A stretch of 64,000 nucleotides of DNA from Chlamydoabsidia padenii (Eukaryota > Mucoromycota > Mucoromycetes > Mucorales > Cunninghamellaceae), in contig JAIWND010000002.1 of NCBI GenBank assembly GCA_025330725.1, forward strand, positions 1,916,501-1,980,500, written 5' to 3'. The notes beneath the pieces were generated by a model. That model saw only the letters and a list, made by a program, of their open reading frames with translations. It was not told where the DNA came from and ran no database searches. A program made the translations under genes and the position numbers. Below are positions 25,204-37,482 of this stretch, piece by piece. The stretch's first letter is position 1; every line of letters begins with the position of its first letter.

Positions 25204-26939
25204 ATGTACCATTATACCAACAACTCTATTTCTTCCTTCAATAAAAACGGAAGTTACCATAGTTTACCCGACACTTATTATCCATCTTCACAACAGCAAC
25301 AGAACTATGGGTGGTACCCACAACACACTATGACATCAGCAGCAGCAGCATCGGCACCAGTACTACCTCCGCCGACTTCTTCCATTACACCACCACCACC
25401 ATCAACAACAACAGTAGGAATACCTCATCTTGCAGATGCACCACCTTCTCCTCCTCATCCAACTAATACCAACACTTCCAGTCGACCCAAGATTACTACC
25501 TCATTATGGGAAGATGAAGGAACTATATGTTATCAAGTGGATTCTCGTGGGATATGTGTGGCAAGACGCCAAGGTAGGTTGATCACTCTCTTTAATTTGT
25601 CACGAACTTACTTCTTCTCTCTCTCTCTCTTTTTACTCTTTAGATAACGATATGATTAATGGTACAAAGCTCTTGAATGTGACAGGTATGTCTCGTGGCA
25701 AAAGGGATGGAATCCTCAAGAATGAAAAGGGACGAGTCGTGGTCAAGGTAGGTGCCATGCATCTGAAAGGCGTATGGTAAGTTTATAATGTATGAAAAAA
25801 CGGGTGGGGGAGGAAAATAGTTTTTTGTATAGTGTAACCTCTCTTTCTTTTTGTCTTATTATTGATATAGGGTGACCTTCTCACGTGCAAAGACATTGGC
25901 TATTCAACATAATATCAAAGATGTCCTTCATCCTTTGTTTGAAGATGATCCTTCATTGTACTTTTTCTCAAATCCAATGGCACCTCATGCGAACTTTTTA
26001 ATACCGACTGTTCAACAACAACAACAGCATCATCATCATCAACATCAACATCAACATCATCAACAAGGGCAGCCTCCAGTGTATGTACACCCGAATTCGG
26101 GTGGTGCCGCAACATCAATGATGACTGAAGAAATATATTCACCACATCGACATGCTCAACAACCTTCTTATTCTACTTCAACTACAACAACGACAACGCC
26201 CTCCTCTTCAGTCGATCATTTACCATCTGCACGGGCTGTCCCATCGATGGCCACCATGTCACAACATGATTATTATGCCTATAGGGAAACAAACAACAGT
26301 AACAACAACATATACAGCAACAACACTAGTTTCCAATCTGTCGATCACTTGGATCAACAAAGCCTGTTGGACTATACAAGCAAAGGAAGCGCATCAATGT
26401 TCTCTTTGACTGTTTCCGACTCGACACCAGCGACACCTTCTCAACAATCCTTATTCTATGATTCCAACTTGACAACTAATGCATTCTCACCCTCCCCTCA
26501 TTCATCTACTGTGGATCATCAACAAGTATCACCACAGCAATATCATCAACGACAGCAACAATATCAGAAATCATTACATCTATCTAGTAATACATCCATG
26601 ACAAATCTACCTATTGCACCTACTTTACCATCAAATACAGCATTGGATTCTTCCTTCTATTATACTCACCCATGCGTATCCACCATGTCATTCCATGAAC
26701 AACAACAACAACAACCTTTGGTTGATATCAATACCAACAATGTATCATTATCATCATCAAAAGCACAAGTCTCTTCTTCATCTTTATCATTAGCACCACC
26801 TTCTTTTAATCATCATCATCAACAGCAACAGCAACAACAACATCATCAAGCTACATTGGAATTTTATGGATCATATACCCAACCTCCTTCTACTCAGTAC
26901 TCAATACCTTCGATGCCAACATCTACTCAAACCTGGTAG
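25204..26939 (+). CDS. APSES-domain transcription factor (StuA/Efg1-like)
   Basis: Three exons (25204-25573, 25644-25776, 25871-26939) give 523 aa. A Gln/Pro-rich N-terminus precedes the APSES (KilA-N-like) DNA-binding domain at about residues 95-190: [68 protein letters not shown] and ALAIQHNI-like. This is the hallmark order of StuA, Efg1 and Phd1, which control morphogenesis and conidiation/sporulation. The C-terminal half is poly-Gln, poly-His and Ser/Thr-rich. The start was chosen as the first ATG of the open frame; an internal ATG at 25330 is possible. Confidence 0.92.
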
Positions 26940-27272
26940 TTTAGGCGACCTCTTTTATGTTTACCTTATAGCTATCTTCTCTACTTGGTTTTAGTACTGT
27001 ATCTCCCCCCCTACTCCCTTCTTTTAATACATTCATTACAAACCACTTTTATTTATCTGTAGTTGTCACCATTATTATCTACCTTACTAAATTTAATAAA
27101 AAACTCACTTGTCTCGTTATAACATGTTAAAATGAAATTGACTTTTTGTTACACAGGTAGTAAACGAGTTTTTAAACGCCGCATCTTTTATCCTTTTTGA
27201 TTACCTCTTCCTTTCTTTGAATACCCCACAATGTTTGGATGTGTTATATGAAGCATGAATGAATCAATGAAC

Positions 27273-27304
<32 letters not shown>

Positions 27305-27980
27305 GTGGATCATGGAAGAGCGCATTGGTATAATGAAAACGGGACGATGGGAATTTTTTGGTTATTATGAACCGAAACAACGATACCTCTCCTACCCCCC
27401 AAAAAACGAAACCAAATAACCCGATTTGGAAATGGCTGTGCCTGATCTTTTTTTTTTTTTTTTTTTAGTTCATTTCGGTAATGAAGACAGGATTGGATTG
27501 AATACTCCCGGAAAACCATTCATGACATGGTGTGTTTCATCGAGGCATTTACTCAAAACAAGATTCGTTCATTTTAAACTTTGGAACACCGCCGTTTCAG
27601 TAACAGGTTTCAGCACGCAAGGGCCAATGTTCTTGTTGGGTCAATCGGTGTTGCAAATTTTCTGGATTCATGCACTTTCAAATCCCGAATTTCGAGACAT
27701 TGGTTCTTTGCCCAATATACGGTACAAAATAAAAGACATGGTTTGTTCATTTTAAAGTGACCTTTGTGAAGAAGTTTTCGTTTTTATTATGTATGTTTAA
27801 TATTGTAGTAATAGGGGTCTAATGTAAATGTAATGTGTATGTATCAAAGTGATCAGAGGTAGGGGTGTAAAAAGGGAAGCCAGATCTTGAGGGCTTGAGT
27901 ATTCTATATAGCTTGAGCAGACAAAAATGCAGCAATGATCAGAGACAACATATGTAAATGGTTCATACACTCACCAATAA
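26940..27980. other. Intergenic region downstream of the APSES gene
   Basis: Holds a likely polyadenylation region (AATAAA near 27095), a TTTTTAAACGCCG motif variant (27169-27181), a poly-A of 28 (27277-27304), a poly-T (about 27448-27466) and a TTTCAAATCCCG copy (27676-27687). The open frame at 27426-27755 includes a poly-Phe from the poly-T and is not credible. Confidence 0.5.
27676..27687. promoter_or_regulatory. Motif TTTCAAATCCCG, no clear gene
   Basis: Exact copy in a gene-poor region; no credible start codon was found within 300 bp on either side. Confidence 0.35.
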
Positions 27981-29010
27981 CTAGTTGAACCGGGTCATAT
28001 CCTATTAAAAGAAAATGATCAGTACAAGGAATAGAAGAAGATTTGTATGTGTCAATACTTGCACATACCGTTTTGATCTTGTCTAATTTTCTTCGTCCTT
28101 TTTCACCATTAGTGATTCGATGCTGATAGGATGATCCTAAAGGGCCAACCTATAATCAACAAGATGGGCTTTATTCCTTTGTCCTGTTTTCCCGGCAGAA
28201 GTCTTATTGTAGAATAAGTAGAAGGAGTCCAGTTAGATCATTTTGCAAAGATGTATTACCTGATGCCAATAGTGATCCTAGACAAACATCCAACTTGTAT
28301 TCCTTCCATTTTACACAGATACCTTTATGATGAGCATAATCGATTCCACGTGTTTGATAATCATCATGTTAATTATATAACCAGATCATTCCTTTATCAA
28401 ACCCACGTACAATATGTTGTATTGGCATATTTGAATCTACAGTATAAAAAGAAGAAGGTTATTTTCGTTTTTTTGTTTCCTTATTGAGGTTTTCTTTTCT
28501 CTTTTTGGACTTACTAAGGCGTTGAGCGTAGTATGCATCAAGTTAATTCAGTTAAAGTCGTTGAGAAACATGCCATCGTGACTTCAGTCTATAGCTTTTC
28601 TTGATAATCCACAATTGTTTTGTCCTTTAACAGAAAGTACTAATGGATGTAATAAGGTCCCAAAACATCGTAGTCCTTGTTGATTCCTTGGGGTAGAGTC
28701 GAGATCTATACCACCTTAATACCAATAAAAAAAAAGTTAATGACCTCTGCTTTTCCTTCCCTTTTATTCAATATACCGTACCTGAATGGCTGTCTGCGAT
28801 AAAAAAAATAAATAAAAAAAGAGAGAGATTGGGTCCTGGTCCACTTTGTGCCCGGTGTATTGCTTGTTCTATAACAAAGGGCGTGTATTATGAGTAATTC
28901 AGTTTGTTTTCAAGAAAAGAAGAGAGTTAGTTACCTGGAATGATATTTCCACCTATTAATAAAGTCAGAGCTAGTTGTAGGAGGTGAAAAGTACTTGAGT
29001 TTGGCATCAT
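27981..29010 (-). pseudogene. Probable decayed multi-exon gene, unknown secreted protein
   Basis: Starts with MMPNSSTFHLLQLALTLLIGG, a good signal peptide, at 29010. Further down, splice-like sites and coding-like segments follow in several frames: TAIQ, LPQGINKDYDVLGPYYIH or the overlapping LRCFGTLLHPLVLSVKGQNN, then NMPIQHIVRGFDKGMIWLYN, an in-frame TAA (28371-28369), HDDYQTRGIDYAHHKGICVK, and a last segment VGPLGSSYQHRITNGEKG ending DMTRFN. Two in-frame TGA codons sit in one of the better frames (SRKAID-stop-SHDG and FN-stop-INL). The mixture of coding character and stops suggests recent decay. I do not recognise the family. Confidence 0.35.
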
Positions 29011-29054
29011 TATGTGATAAACCAGTACTGATGTAGAGGGAGATTGAGTTGCAG

Positions 29055-29079
29055 AAAAAAAAAAAAAAAAAAAAAAAAA
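29055..29079. repeat. Poly-A tract of 25
   Basis: Homopolymer between the decayed gene start and the chitosanase 3' end. Confidence 0.8.
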
Positions 29080-29154
29080 GAAGAGGCGGAAAAGAAAAAA
29101 AAATCCAAAAGGTTAAAGATTTGTAAATCCCGATTCGGGCATTAAATATTTTAT

Positions 29155-30572
29155 TTAGTTAGGAAGGGGACATTGGGGAATAGGGAGTTCTTGTGAAGGA
29201 GGTAACGATTCAAAAGGCCGATGGGATTTACAACCAGCAGTATCATAATTAAAGGAATCTTCACCGGGAACAGTAACTTTGAACGTTTCCAAATATACCG
29301 GTTCGACAAGATCCTTATTCTTGTCCCAATCATTCACGAGTTGTTGTAGATCCGACATGCGATCGGAGGAGTCATTCCAAACTTTGCCAGGATAACAGCA
29401 GGCGAGTTTACGGCGAGTGGTAAGGAATCTAGTCAAATATTCTTTTTCATCTTCATCTTCTTCACGAGGTCCTGTGATAGCGAGAATACGAGGAAGATTA
29501 ATCAGGGGCTCAACATACTATAGTAAGGGGGGGAGGAAAAGTCCGTCAGTACCACGATTAAATGGAAGTCAAGAATGGGAACTTTACCTGCCATCCATGT
29601 TGTACAATGGTATCTGTAAAGAAAAGAATTTAGCCTTATTTCTTTTCCATGAACATGCCATTTACTTACCATAAAACAAGGCTTTCCCAAGGTTAGATTT
29701 GACATTCACCGAGGCAGCATATTTTAATGCGGGTTTTAAATACATGGCATGACCGACATCGAGCTGAGTTTGAATAAAAACAGGGTCTTCACATGCTGTT
29801 CTTTTCCATACCTTGTCAAAGTTTTTCAGGCCAGAGGTATCTGCTCTTCGAGGATCGTCAAACTCATAACTTGATAATGTTTCCAGTGCATCCATGTATT
29901 GTTTGAAAGGATTACGTTGTTGTTTTCGTTTAGAGTGTTGTTTTCTTTTTGCGTACTCCCGTACCACCGCATAGGCATCATTAGTACCTGTAGTGAATCC
30001 AATGTAACCGCTAATCGATAAAACAAATATTATTACTCAAGAAATTATTTGTTGGAGTGAGATTTGTTTTAAAAAAGACTTACCAAGTGAACCCTCGACA
30101 GTCGCCAATGTCATTAGCAGCCTAAATGTGACATTCATGCAAATTAAATCCCCGACATCGATCCTTCGCCTTTTCCTCACTTACCGCATATCCCATTTCT
30201 GTATTGCCATTTTCGAAGCTATATAATCAAGTTGGTGAGTATATATTTTCTCCTTGAAAAAGGACCTTTTTTTTCAGTTCCCTAAGCTTACACATTTGTG
30301 ATCAATAATGCCATTTTAGCGGTATTATCATCAATGGTTTGTGAAGGCAATGAGCTGATATCATAAAAAGTAGTACAGTTGGTCTGCTTAACTCCTCCTT
30401 CAACTTTATGGGGTTTTTTATCTTTTCCACACTTTTGATCATCAGGAATGACATTCTCGAAATGGAAAACGGCACAGTTCTCTTTAGTATTAGCAAATTC
30501 GTTTTGACAGAAATTGTTCTGAGCCAAAAGCAAGACTGGCATAGCCAAAAGGGATAAAACGATCAACTTCAT
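29155..30572 (-). CDS. Secreted chitosanase, glycoside hydrolase family 46
   Basis: Seven or so exons, from MKLIVLSLLAMPVLLLAQ (signal peptide) at 30572. The catalytic core is spliced from small exons: ALLITN then VFENGNTEMGYA, AANDIGDCRGFTC and GYIGFTTGTNDAY. The Glu of FEN and the Asp of GDCRG correspond to the GH46 acid/base pair, and the Y-x7-D-x-RG spacing is kept. The C-terminal half includes DVGHAMYLKPALKYA, DTIVQHGWQ and YVEPLINLPRI. The enzyme cleaves beta-1,4 glucosamine links of chitosan, the major wall polymer of Mucorales, so it likely serves wall remodelling or nutrition. It lies beside two decayed coding regions on the same strand. A TTGTAAATCCCG copy sits just beyond the 3' end. 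Confidence 0.9.
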
Positions 30573-31127
30573 GTTGGATAGGTAGGTAAGAGCAGTAGAA
30601 GTATAATGAAGGAATGAAAAAAAAAAAGACCCAAAAGGAGGTGTATTCTTATTTATACATGATTGGTTAGGGAGATGTTTAATGAACCAGCTTTACTCAT
30701 TAACTGCCCGTTGATCGATTTCAAACTGACCATGGGATGCTACTTGATTTGGGAATGTCGGAATTGGAAAATTAAAAACAAGACTCCTGGGTAGGTAAAT
30801 GAGAAGAGATCCCCTGATGGAAAACAAGTGATCCATGTTATATGTTTTTAAAAACAAGTGTATGATGTTATGTTTTTGTTGTTTCCCAAATCAAGTGCAT
30901 GATGTTATGGTTTTGTCCTTTTCGTAGCATGTTACAATTTTGATTGTCTAGGAAAGCTAGAAGCGGAAGTTGAATGTATTTAAATTTGCAGTGAGATTCA
31001 TTTCTCTCTCTTTCTTTTTTTTTTTGTCCCTTTAATCGTGGGAAGACCAAGACTAATCCATTCCTGCTCAACGAATAAACACATATGACCAGGTAAAGGA
31101 TTAAACTCTGTATTTAAACACGTGTAA
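30573..31127. promoter_or_regulatory. Upstream region of the chitosanase gene
   Basis: About 550 bp with no convincing frame. A weak motif variant, CGGAATTGGAAAAT, starts near 30759, about 190 bp before the chitosanase start. The repeated CAAGTG-ATGATGTTATG stretch near 30850 and 30893 is a short imperfect direct repeat. Confidence 0.35.
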
Positions 31128-31474
31128 CTAACTGAAAAGGGCTATTTGATATCTATATAGGTTATTTGGCAAAAACTTGGAACGATCAATGTATGAAGGA
31201 CGGCACAGGTCATATAGGTGCGGCACTCTGGTACAATACCCCTCAAGATGACCAGACTTGAGCCATTGGTGGATCTTGTCTATCATAAAGAGAGAGAGGG
31301 GGGGAATGGGTAAGTAGAATAGAAATATACTGACCTGGCGACAGATCCTCATTGAACTGAATCCCTTGACCTGTTTTGAATAGATATCGGTGGGCAGCAC
31401 ACTTCTTTATCAAACAAAGCAAAACGTCATATAACTGTGGATGTAAAGCATATTGCCCTGGATGCCTTCATCCC
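31128..31474 (-). pseudogene. Gene fragment, unknown protein (C-terminal part only)
   Basis: Two segments, about 31474-31335 and 31279-31128, join in frame through a GTCAGT donor and a TATGATAG acceptor. They encode a coding-like tail: HPQLYDVLLCLIKKCAAHRY, FKTGQGIQFNEDLSP, DKIHQWLKSGHLEGYC, then CRPSYIDRSKF and a TAG stop. Upstream the frame is closed by a TGA, and no start or further exon is visible, so it looks like the remnant of a longer gene. I do not recognise the family. Confidence 0.35.
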
Positions 31475-32001
31475 CCTTTAATGGATACAATTTATTATGG
31501 TGTCAATGATTACGCTGGCTATTTAATTGTCCCCTTTCCCGAAGATCTCCTTAGCTTTGTCTCTTTTTTTTACCCCTCCAATAGTCATCTATCCTCTGGT
31601 TGGTTAATAGTTTGATACTCCACTTTTGTTAGATAGCAAAAAAGTCACTTCTTTTAACTCTAGCTTTTATTTTATATTCTTTAACTTTTAACTAATAAAC
31701 TAATAGTCATCTTCATTGATGATAACTCTTACTATATATATCGTGTAATCGAATGCCTATTATTCGGATGCTTCCATTGATCGGGATTTGAAACCCCTCA
31801 AAATACTCAGTTTGCTGCCTTTTTTTTTTTCTTTTTTCTCTTTTCTGTTTTCCTCCCTTCTCTTTCCGCTTTTTTTATTATTTTCCTTGTTCTTTTGAAT
31901 TACAGTCAAGGTTTAAAAAATACCTTTTGCTGCCTTCTTCTTTACTATAATCTTCCAATCTATTCCTTTTATTATTACTACTTACTACCTTCTTCCCCAT
32001 C
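31475..32001. promoter_or_regulatory. Upstream region of the SDS3-like gene
   Basis: No coding frame. It holds a CGGGATTTGAAAC copy (31782-31794), then a long pyrimidine tract (31819-31880) before the ATG at 32002, the arrangement seen upstream of several genes in the window. Confidence 0.45.
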
Positions 32002-34119
32002 ATGTTACCTCAATTTGGTTACATTGTTGCTCAAGCCGGAGCGGACTCACAGCCCCCACCACAAGCTTTATATGACCACAAAAGGACGTCTTCATCTTCA
32101 TCGACACAACAATCTCAACAATTACAACAACTACAACCGAATGGGGCAACCAAAGAAAACAAACTCTACTACAACGCGCCACCACCTACAATAGCACCAA
32201 GATCACCTAATCTTGGTCCACTTTCTTCTATGCATCAAAAAGTGACCGGTACATCATCCATGTCAATGCCACCTCCACCTCCACCTATTGCATCTGCGAC
32301 TTTAACAAATACTTCCTCTTCTTCCTTGGCATCACAACAACAGCAACAGCCCAATTCTTACATGTATTCACCAGCAGCAACAACGGCGACAACAACAGCG
32401 ACAACAACAGCAACGGCAGCAGCACCACCAACTAGTCTCGCGTCAACTCTAGGTGAACACAAGGATTATGGAACATACTATTATTCAAACTATGATCGAA
32501 TAAACACTCAAGATACTCAACCACAGACAGCAACCACAACAGCAACAACTAATGGGACATCCTTTCGATCTTTACAACAAGCACCACTTACTTCTCGACC
32601 TCCTTCTACTACAAAGACTCCTACAACTAGCTATTCCTGGCAACAAGCGAACGGATATATGGATTATTCGTACAATGCCCCCTCCACATCATCAACTTCA
32701 ACATCATCACTTGCACCTGCATCAACTTCATCTTATGTGTGGCATAATACTCAACCAAATTACATGACACAGCATAATAACAACAACCCATCCATGCCAC
32801 CACAACCATCATCCTTTATACACCATTCAGAAAATAATGTATCCTCAAATAACAATCCTACTTATTTGCAACAACCAATTAAGTCAACAACACATGATAT
32901 CTATCACTCGAATGGTACTCTACCACCACCACCATCATCGACTACACCAATGTCAAATCATTATAATTATGTCATGGCACCACCAGCGCATGATATCATT
33001 GTCAAGGATATTGCACCTACAACCTATGACTCTCCTTCTTACTACATAAAGCAACCTCCTCGGTGGCATAAAGGTAAATATCAATCATCACACGTATACC
33101 TAAACTGATCCCATACTCTTTTTCTTTTTTTTCTTTTTTCTTTTGTGATTAGAAACCCTTTCTGAACCAGCTGAACCCAAAATACTCCGTCGGCTCAGAG
33201 AATACAACTATTTGATGACTTGGATGGATAATGAATTCTGGGAACAGAATGAAGAGTAAGTACACAAACTGACGATCTAACTTTATCTAATCTATCACTT
33301 TATATATAGAATGTATCAAGAAAAGATTCAATCTTTACAAAAGGAATTAAAAACCATTCAAGAAGGTAAGACCATACATACTATTTAATTCCCCCCCCCC
33401 TCCCCAAGCAGACCACTCACCATTAAATTGTAGGTGACCATGCAGTATTCCAAGAACTCGTGACGGACCTTGAAATAATTCGCGATCAGACCATCGAAAG
33501 TGCCTTGTGCTTTGAAAACTATCAAATGACAATGACGAAACAAGACTTTGATTTGGATGTCATGTTGATCGAAGAAGAATACAAGGTAACGTTATACTAT
33601 TGATATGGCATAATCACTCATTCGACAACTTGTTTTGATATTGGATAGAGCGACTCACAGCATTTGGATGAAGTGCTTCTCCTTGTGATAGATGAACACC
33701 GGAAACAAATCAGGGACGACCGAGAAGATACAGATCGATTGGATATTGATGGTATCTTCCAAGACGCATTCACCAGGGTCCAGCAAAAACGTAACTATAG
33801 GAAACGGACTATACAACATGGTGATCGACCTACCGTGCCCAGACCAGAAACATCAAGTCGAGGAAGGCGTCTCAGTAAGCGGCAAAAACAAGGATATCAT
33901 GTCAATAGCCTACTTATCCCATATTTTATAGAAAACACTACTGTACCACCACACAATATCAATGCACCACTGACATCCAAAGAAGAAGACGATATAGAAT
34001 CCGAATACATGGCAATGAAGGTAAGGTGAACTTAATATGATGGATGATAAGAAGATTAATTCGATTCTTTTATATAGGGTGGATTATCAAAACGGACAGG
34101 TGGACTATCAAGGCGATAA
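32002..34119 (+). CDS. SDS3-like subunit of a Rpd3/Sin3 histone deacetylase complex
   Basis: About six exons; the last is 34078-34119. The first about 355 residues are low-complexity (Gln, Ser, Thr, Pro). The C-terminal third is the Sds3/BRMS1-type helical region: ILRRLREYNYLMTWMDNEFW, MYQEKIQSLQKELKTIQEG, FQELVTDLEIIRDQTIESAL, YQMTMTKQDFDLDV, then a basic tail GGLSKRTGGLSRR. The pattern of a coiled coil with YQ-x-LQ-x-EL and an EI-x-x-RD segment fits Sds3, which scaffolds the Sin3-HDAC complex in chromatin silencing. The long disordered N-terminus is unusual for the family but common in this genome. DEP1 or BRMS1-like assignment cannot be excluded. Confidence 0.72.
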
Positions 34120-34351
34120 AGCATAGTAAACATCCTAATACAACAATTCTCCGCAACCCTTCCCCCCTTTCCCCTACTTTTTTTTTTGTTTTTTTTTTTG
34201 TTTTGTTTTTTATATATAAATTATATCTATTTGTTTATTTGTTGATTCAAAAAATCGATGTGTGTATAAATATATGTCTATCCTAATAAACTACTACTAT
34301 ATTTACAAAACAAAGGGGCGACTAATGGATCAATGTGGTAGAGGAATGCAT

Positions 34352-34421
34352 TTAATAGGGTAATAGAGGGGTTTGTTCATTAATATGGGAAGATAAGGGC
34401 GGTGCTGCTGATAAATCCTGT

Positions 34422-34498
<77 letters not shown>

Positions 34499-35583
34499 TT
34501 GTTGTTGTTGCGGTTTACCTTGACAGATATTATACTTGCATATAGGACACTAGTAGGAATAAAAGTATAAAAAGGTTAAAGTAATCATTTAGGACATGAA
34601 GTATGTACTTACGAATTTCTTCCGAGTGGTTAACCAGATATCAATACAATGCACATGGAATTCATGACGGCAAGGCAGTGTCCTGATTCGATCGTTTTCC
34701 AAATACTGTTCCAAGCATATCGGACATTCCTCGGTTTGACCATTGGGTGATTTTTCACGTCGATAGGAGGGCAAATTGGCAACAACATGACAGGGAGCCA
34801 AATCCCTGAGTCTGCGTTGGTATTCACGGCATTTCCAAGCAAAGTAAACAATAAACAACATGATGGAAGGTGATAAAATGATCACAGCCATCATATCCCT
34901 AAAAGACCTACAAAAAAAAAAAAAAAGAGAGAGAGTTAATCACTATTTTATACCCTGTTTATAATTCTTACCATCTGATTTCCTTGTTCTTGATCAATTG
35001 GACAGGTTGATTGATCCTTTCCTGGAGTGCCATGAATTCATATTGGGCCACATATACACTAGGAATCACTATATCATCCGTTTCACCTATTAAAAAAAAA
35101 AGAGAGAGAGAGAGAGAGAAAAAAAGATCAGTGGGTGGTCAGGGTACATAATATGTCATGTATTTTTACCTGTTGCATACATGGTGATCCAACCATTAAA
35201 ATGAGGGTCTCCGATAATAACCGCCTTGGCTTTCGATTGTTGCATCATTCGTACCTTTTCCGCAAACGAACAATGACCACGCTCCACCAAAGCAATCCAG
35301 TTGTCAAGTGGAGGGTCTACGGGAGTGCAACCAAATTGTGATGACTTTGCAATACTGAGGTTACCAATAATCATAGTATTGATAGTAGGTCCAAAGAGGG
35401 CGGATCGATCTTGATAAGTGGCATTAGTAGACTAGAATAAAAAAAAAAAAATAAAAAAAAAAGACAAGGTGAATGATAAGAGCAGGTTTTTTTTTTCCTA
35501 ATAAGATTACTTACTAGTACCACAATAGTTGCTTGAGTAAAAGTTATCAAAAGTATATAACAACATAAAAGTTGACGTAGCAT
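34352..35583 (-). CDS. PA-TM-RING E3 ubiquitin ligase with a 31-Gln tract
   Basis: Five or six exons starting at 35583 with MLRQLLCCYILLITFTQA, a signal peptide. A protease-associated domain follows (FGCTPVDPPLDNWIALVERG, CSFAEKVRMMQQSKAKAVI), then a transmembrane helix (MMAVIILSPSIMLFIVYFAW) and a RING-H2 finger: CPICLEQY, CRHEFHVHCIDIWL, then CPICK in the next exon. This is the RNF13/GRAIL-type layout of endosome or Golgi membrane E3 ligases. After the RING, 31 consecutive Gln codons (CAG/CAA, 34510-34418) lead to the end TPLLPY. The TPLL end could be an endosomal sorting signal, which is inference. Confidence 0.88.
34418..34510 (-). repeat. CAG/CAA repeat coding for 31 Gln
   Basis: Imperfect trinucleotide tract, 31 codons without interruption by another residue, in the last exon of the PA-TM-RING gene. 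Confidence 0.9.
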
Positions 35584-36126
35584 TGAGGCAACTAACAAGA
35601 AGGAAAGAAGGCGGAAAGAAAGAAAGAGAGAGAAAGAAAAAAAAAAAAAGTGTTTCATGCTTTTTGGGAAAAATTCGAATCGGAGCTGGAAATTTGGGCC
35701 CCACGATCCTGCCAACTTTTTTTTTTGTAAAAAGATACACCTTTGGGTCTCTCTTTGGGTACATGAAATGCATGATCATTCACATTATCATCTCTTTGCT
35801 TTTCTTTACAGGCATTGTTTGAAAGATGGCTCGCTTTTCCACATGACTTGACCGAGTCCCAGGTGGCCTGGTCTTCTAACCTGTATATGTATATATACAT
35901 GATAACAAGTCGTCCAGTAGAAACATCTGATATGGTCGATCTAAAAGGGGTAAAATAAAGATCATGAATGTGATTTTCTAAATGGTAACCCATAAGCAGC
36001 TATTTTTCACTTAATAGTTGTTACAAATAGCTAAAATTAAAATCCCGATTCTATAAGGTTTTCATGGCGTTTAAAAGATTCTTTTTTTTTTTCTTTTTTC
36101 TTTTGCTTTCTTTTATCAATTCATCA
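35584..36126. promoter_or_regulatory. Divergent promoter between PA-TM-RING and lipase genes
   Basis: A 543-bp spacer. ATTAAAATCCCG lies at 36036-36047, 80 bp before the lipase ATG, followed by a poly-pyrimidine leader. A weaker ATTCGAATCGG lies near 35672, about 90 bp from the RING gene start. A minus-strand open frame (35655-35993) crosses a poly-Lys stretch and has no family signal. Confidence 0.5.
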
Positions 36127-37304
36127 TGTCTTCTGTTAACGTTATTGAAGAATGGGTGACAACGTCTGATGGTAAACAACTCTACACAAAGACTTGGCAA
36201 CTACCTTCCAAACCCAAGGCTCATCTTCTGTAAGAAATCTCTAAAACAAAACAAACTACCACGACCACTAATCCCACACCTCTTTCCTCTCTCTCCCCTA
36301 GTATCATTCATGGTTTTGGTGATCACTGTACTCGATATGATGCTCTTGCTCGAGTATTTGCTTCACATGGTATTCAAACTCATGGTTATGATCAACGCGG
36401 CTGGGGTGAAACGGGTAAAAAGTATCAGTCGTTTGGCAACAATCAAGGGTAAGTCATTCAAGACAACATCCTCCTCCTCCTATTCTCTTAACTTACCTCC
36501 TTCTTCTTCTTTCTTTTTTAATGTTTTTATAGATACAACACTGCTTTGGGTGATATTAATGAAGCGATTCACCGTATCAAACAAGAAGATATTCCTTTAT
36601 TCATCCTCGGTCACAGTATGGGCGGCGGATTGATCCTAAACTATCTTGCTCGACACGACACTTATGACGGTACATCTAAAGTGGCAGGTGCGATTGCATC
36701 GGCGCCTTTGGTTACTCTGACAACACCTATTCCAGCTATCAAATATCACTCTTTGAAAATGGTCTCCTATGTCTTGCCCAGTTTTGGAATCCGTGGTGAT
36801 ATGAATCCTGACTTTATGAGTCATGATAAGGAAGCGGTGGAACAATACAAGAGTGATCCACTTGTCCATGACTTTACCACCATTGCCACAGGTAACACTA
36901 GTAAATAAAAGGTAGATCAAGGGAATCTAATCTAATTCAACTCTTTTTGTTCGTATATAGCTAGAGGGTTTTTAGAAGCAGGGACGAATTTGTTGACAAT
37001 TGGCAACAAGATCAAGACACCTATCCTCTTCTCTCATGGTGATGCTGATCCTGTCAACTTGTACGATAGCACCAAACGTGTGTATGAAAATGCATCAAGC
37101 TCGGACAAGGAACTCAAAACTTGGGAAGGATTGTATCATGAATGTAAGTGAAAAAAAAAAAGAGAGAGAGAGAGGGGGGGGGAAGGATCATTGGATAACT
37201 AACTCAATTTCTGTCTTTACTTGATAGTGCATAATGAACGGCAACCTGACCGGGACAATGTGGCTGACTACTATACAAACTGGATCAAGCAAAGAATTCT
37301 TTAA
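36127..37304 (+). CDS. Monoacylglycerol lipase-like serine hydrolase
   Basis: Five exons give about 310 aa, the usual size. The alpha/beta-hydrolase fold shows HGFGDH (oxyanion-hole region), YDQRGWGETG, the nucleophile elbow GHSMGGG, then FSHGDADPVNLYDS with the acid Asp and YHELHNE with the catalytic His, as in MGLL and yeast Yju3. It releases glycerol and fatty acid from monoacylglycerol at lipid droplets or membranes. The start opens MSSVNVIEEWVTTSDGKQL, typical of the family N-terminus. A motif copy is 80 bp upstream of the ATG. Confidence 0.9.
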
Positions 37305-37482
37305 TGTGTAGTGTAGCTGTATTTCTTGTTTGAATTTTAAAATAAAAAACCTTATTGATCCGAAAATGGATGATCCGTAGCCGAGCGGAAGTTAAAATAA
37401 CCATCAAGACCTTTTTTTTTTTTTTTTTTGCAGGATCCCTCTTTCTTTCTTCTTCCTTTTACTCTTTGTCGATCTATCTACC

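Noticed and set aside
27426..27755. Plus-strand open frame of 109 codons
   Set aside because: Contains a poly-Phe run from a homopolymer and no family signal or splice support.
35655..35993. Minus-strand frame of 112 codons upstream of the lipase
   Set aside because: Crosses a poly-Lys stretch and the promoter of the PA-TM-RING gene; no family signal.
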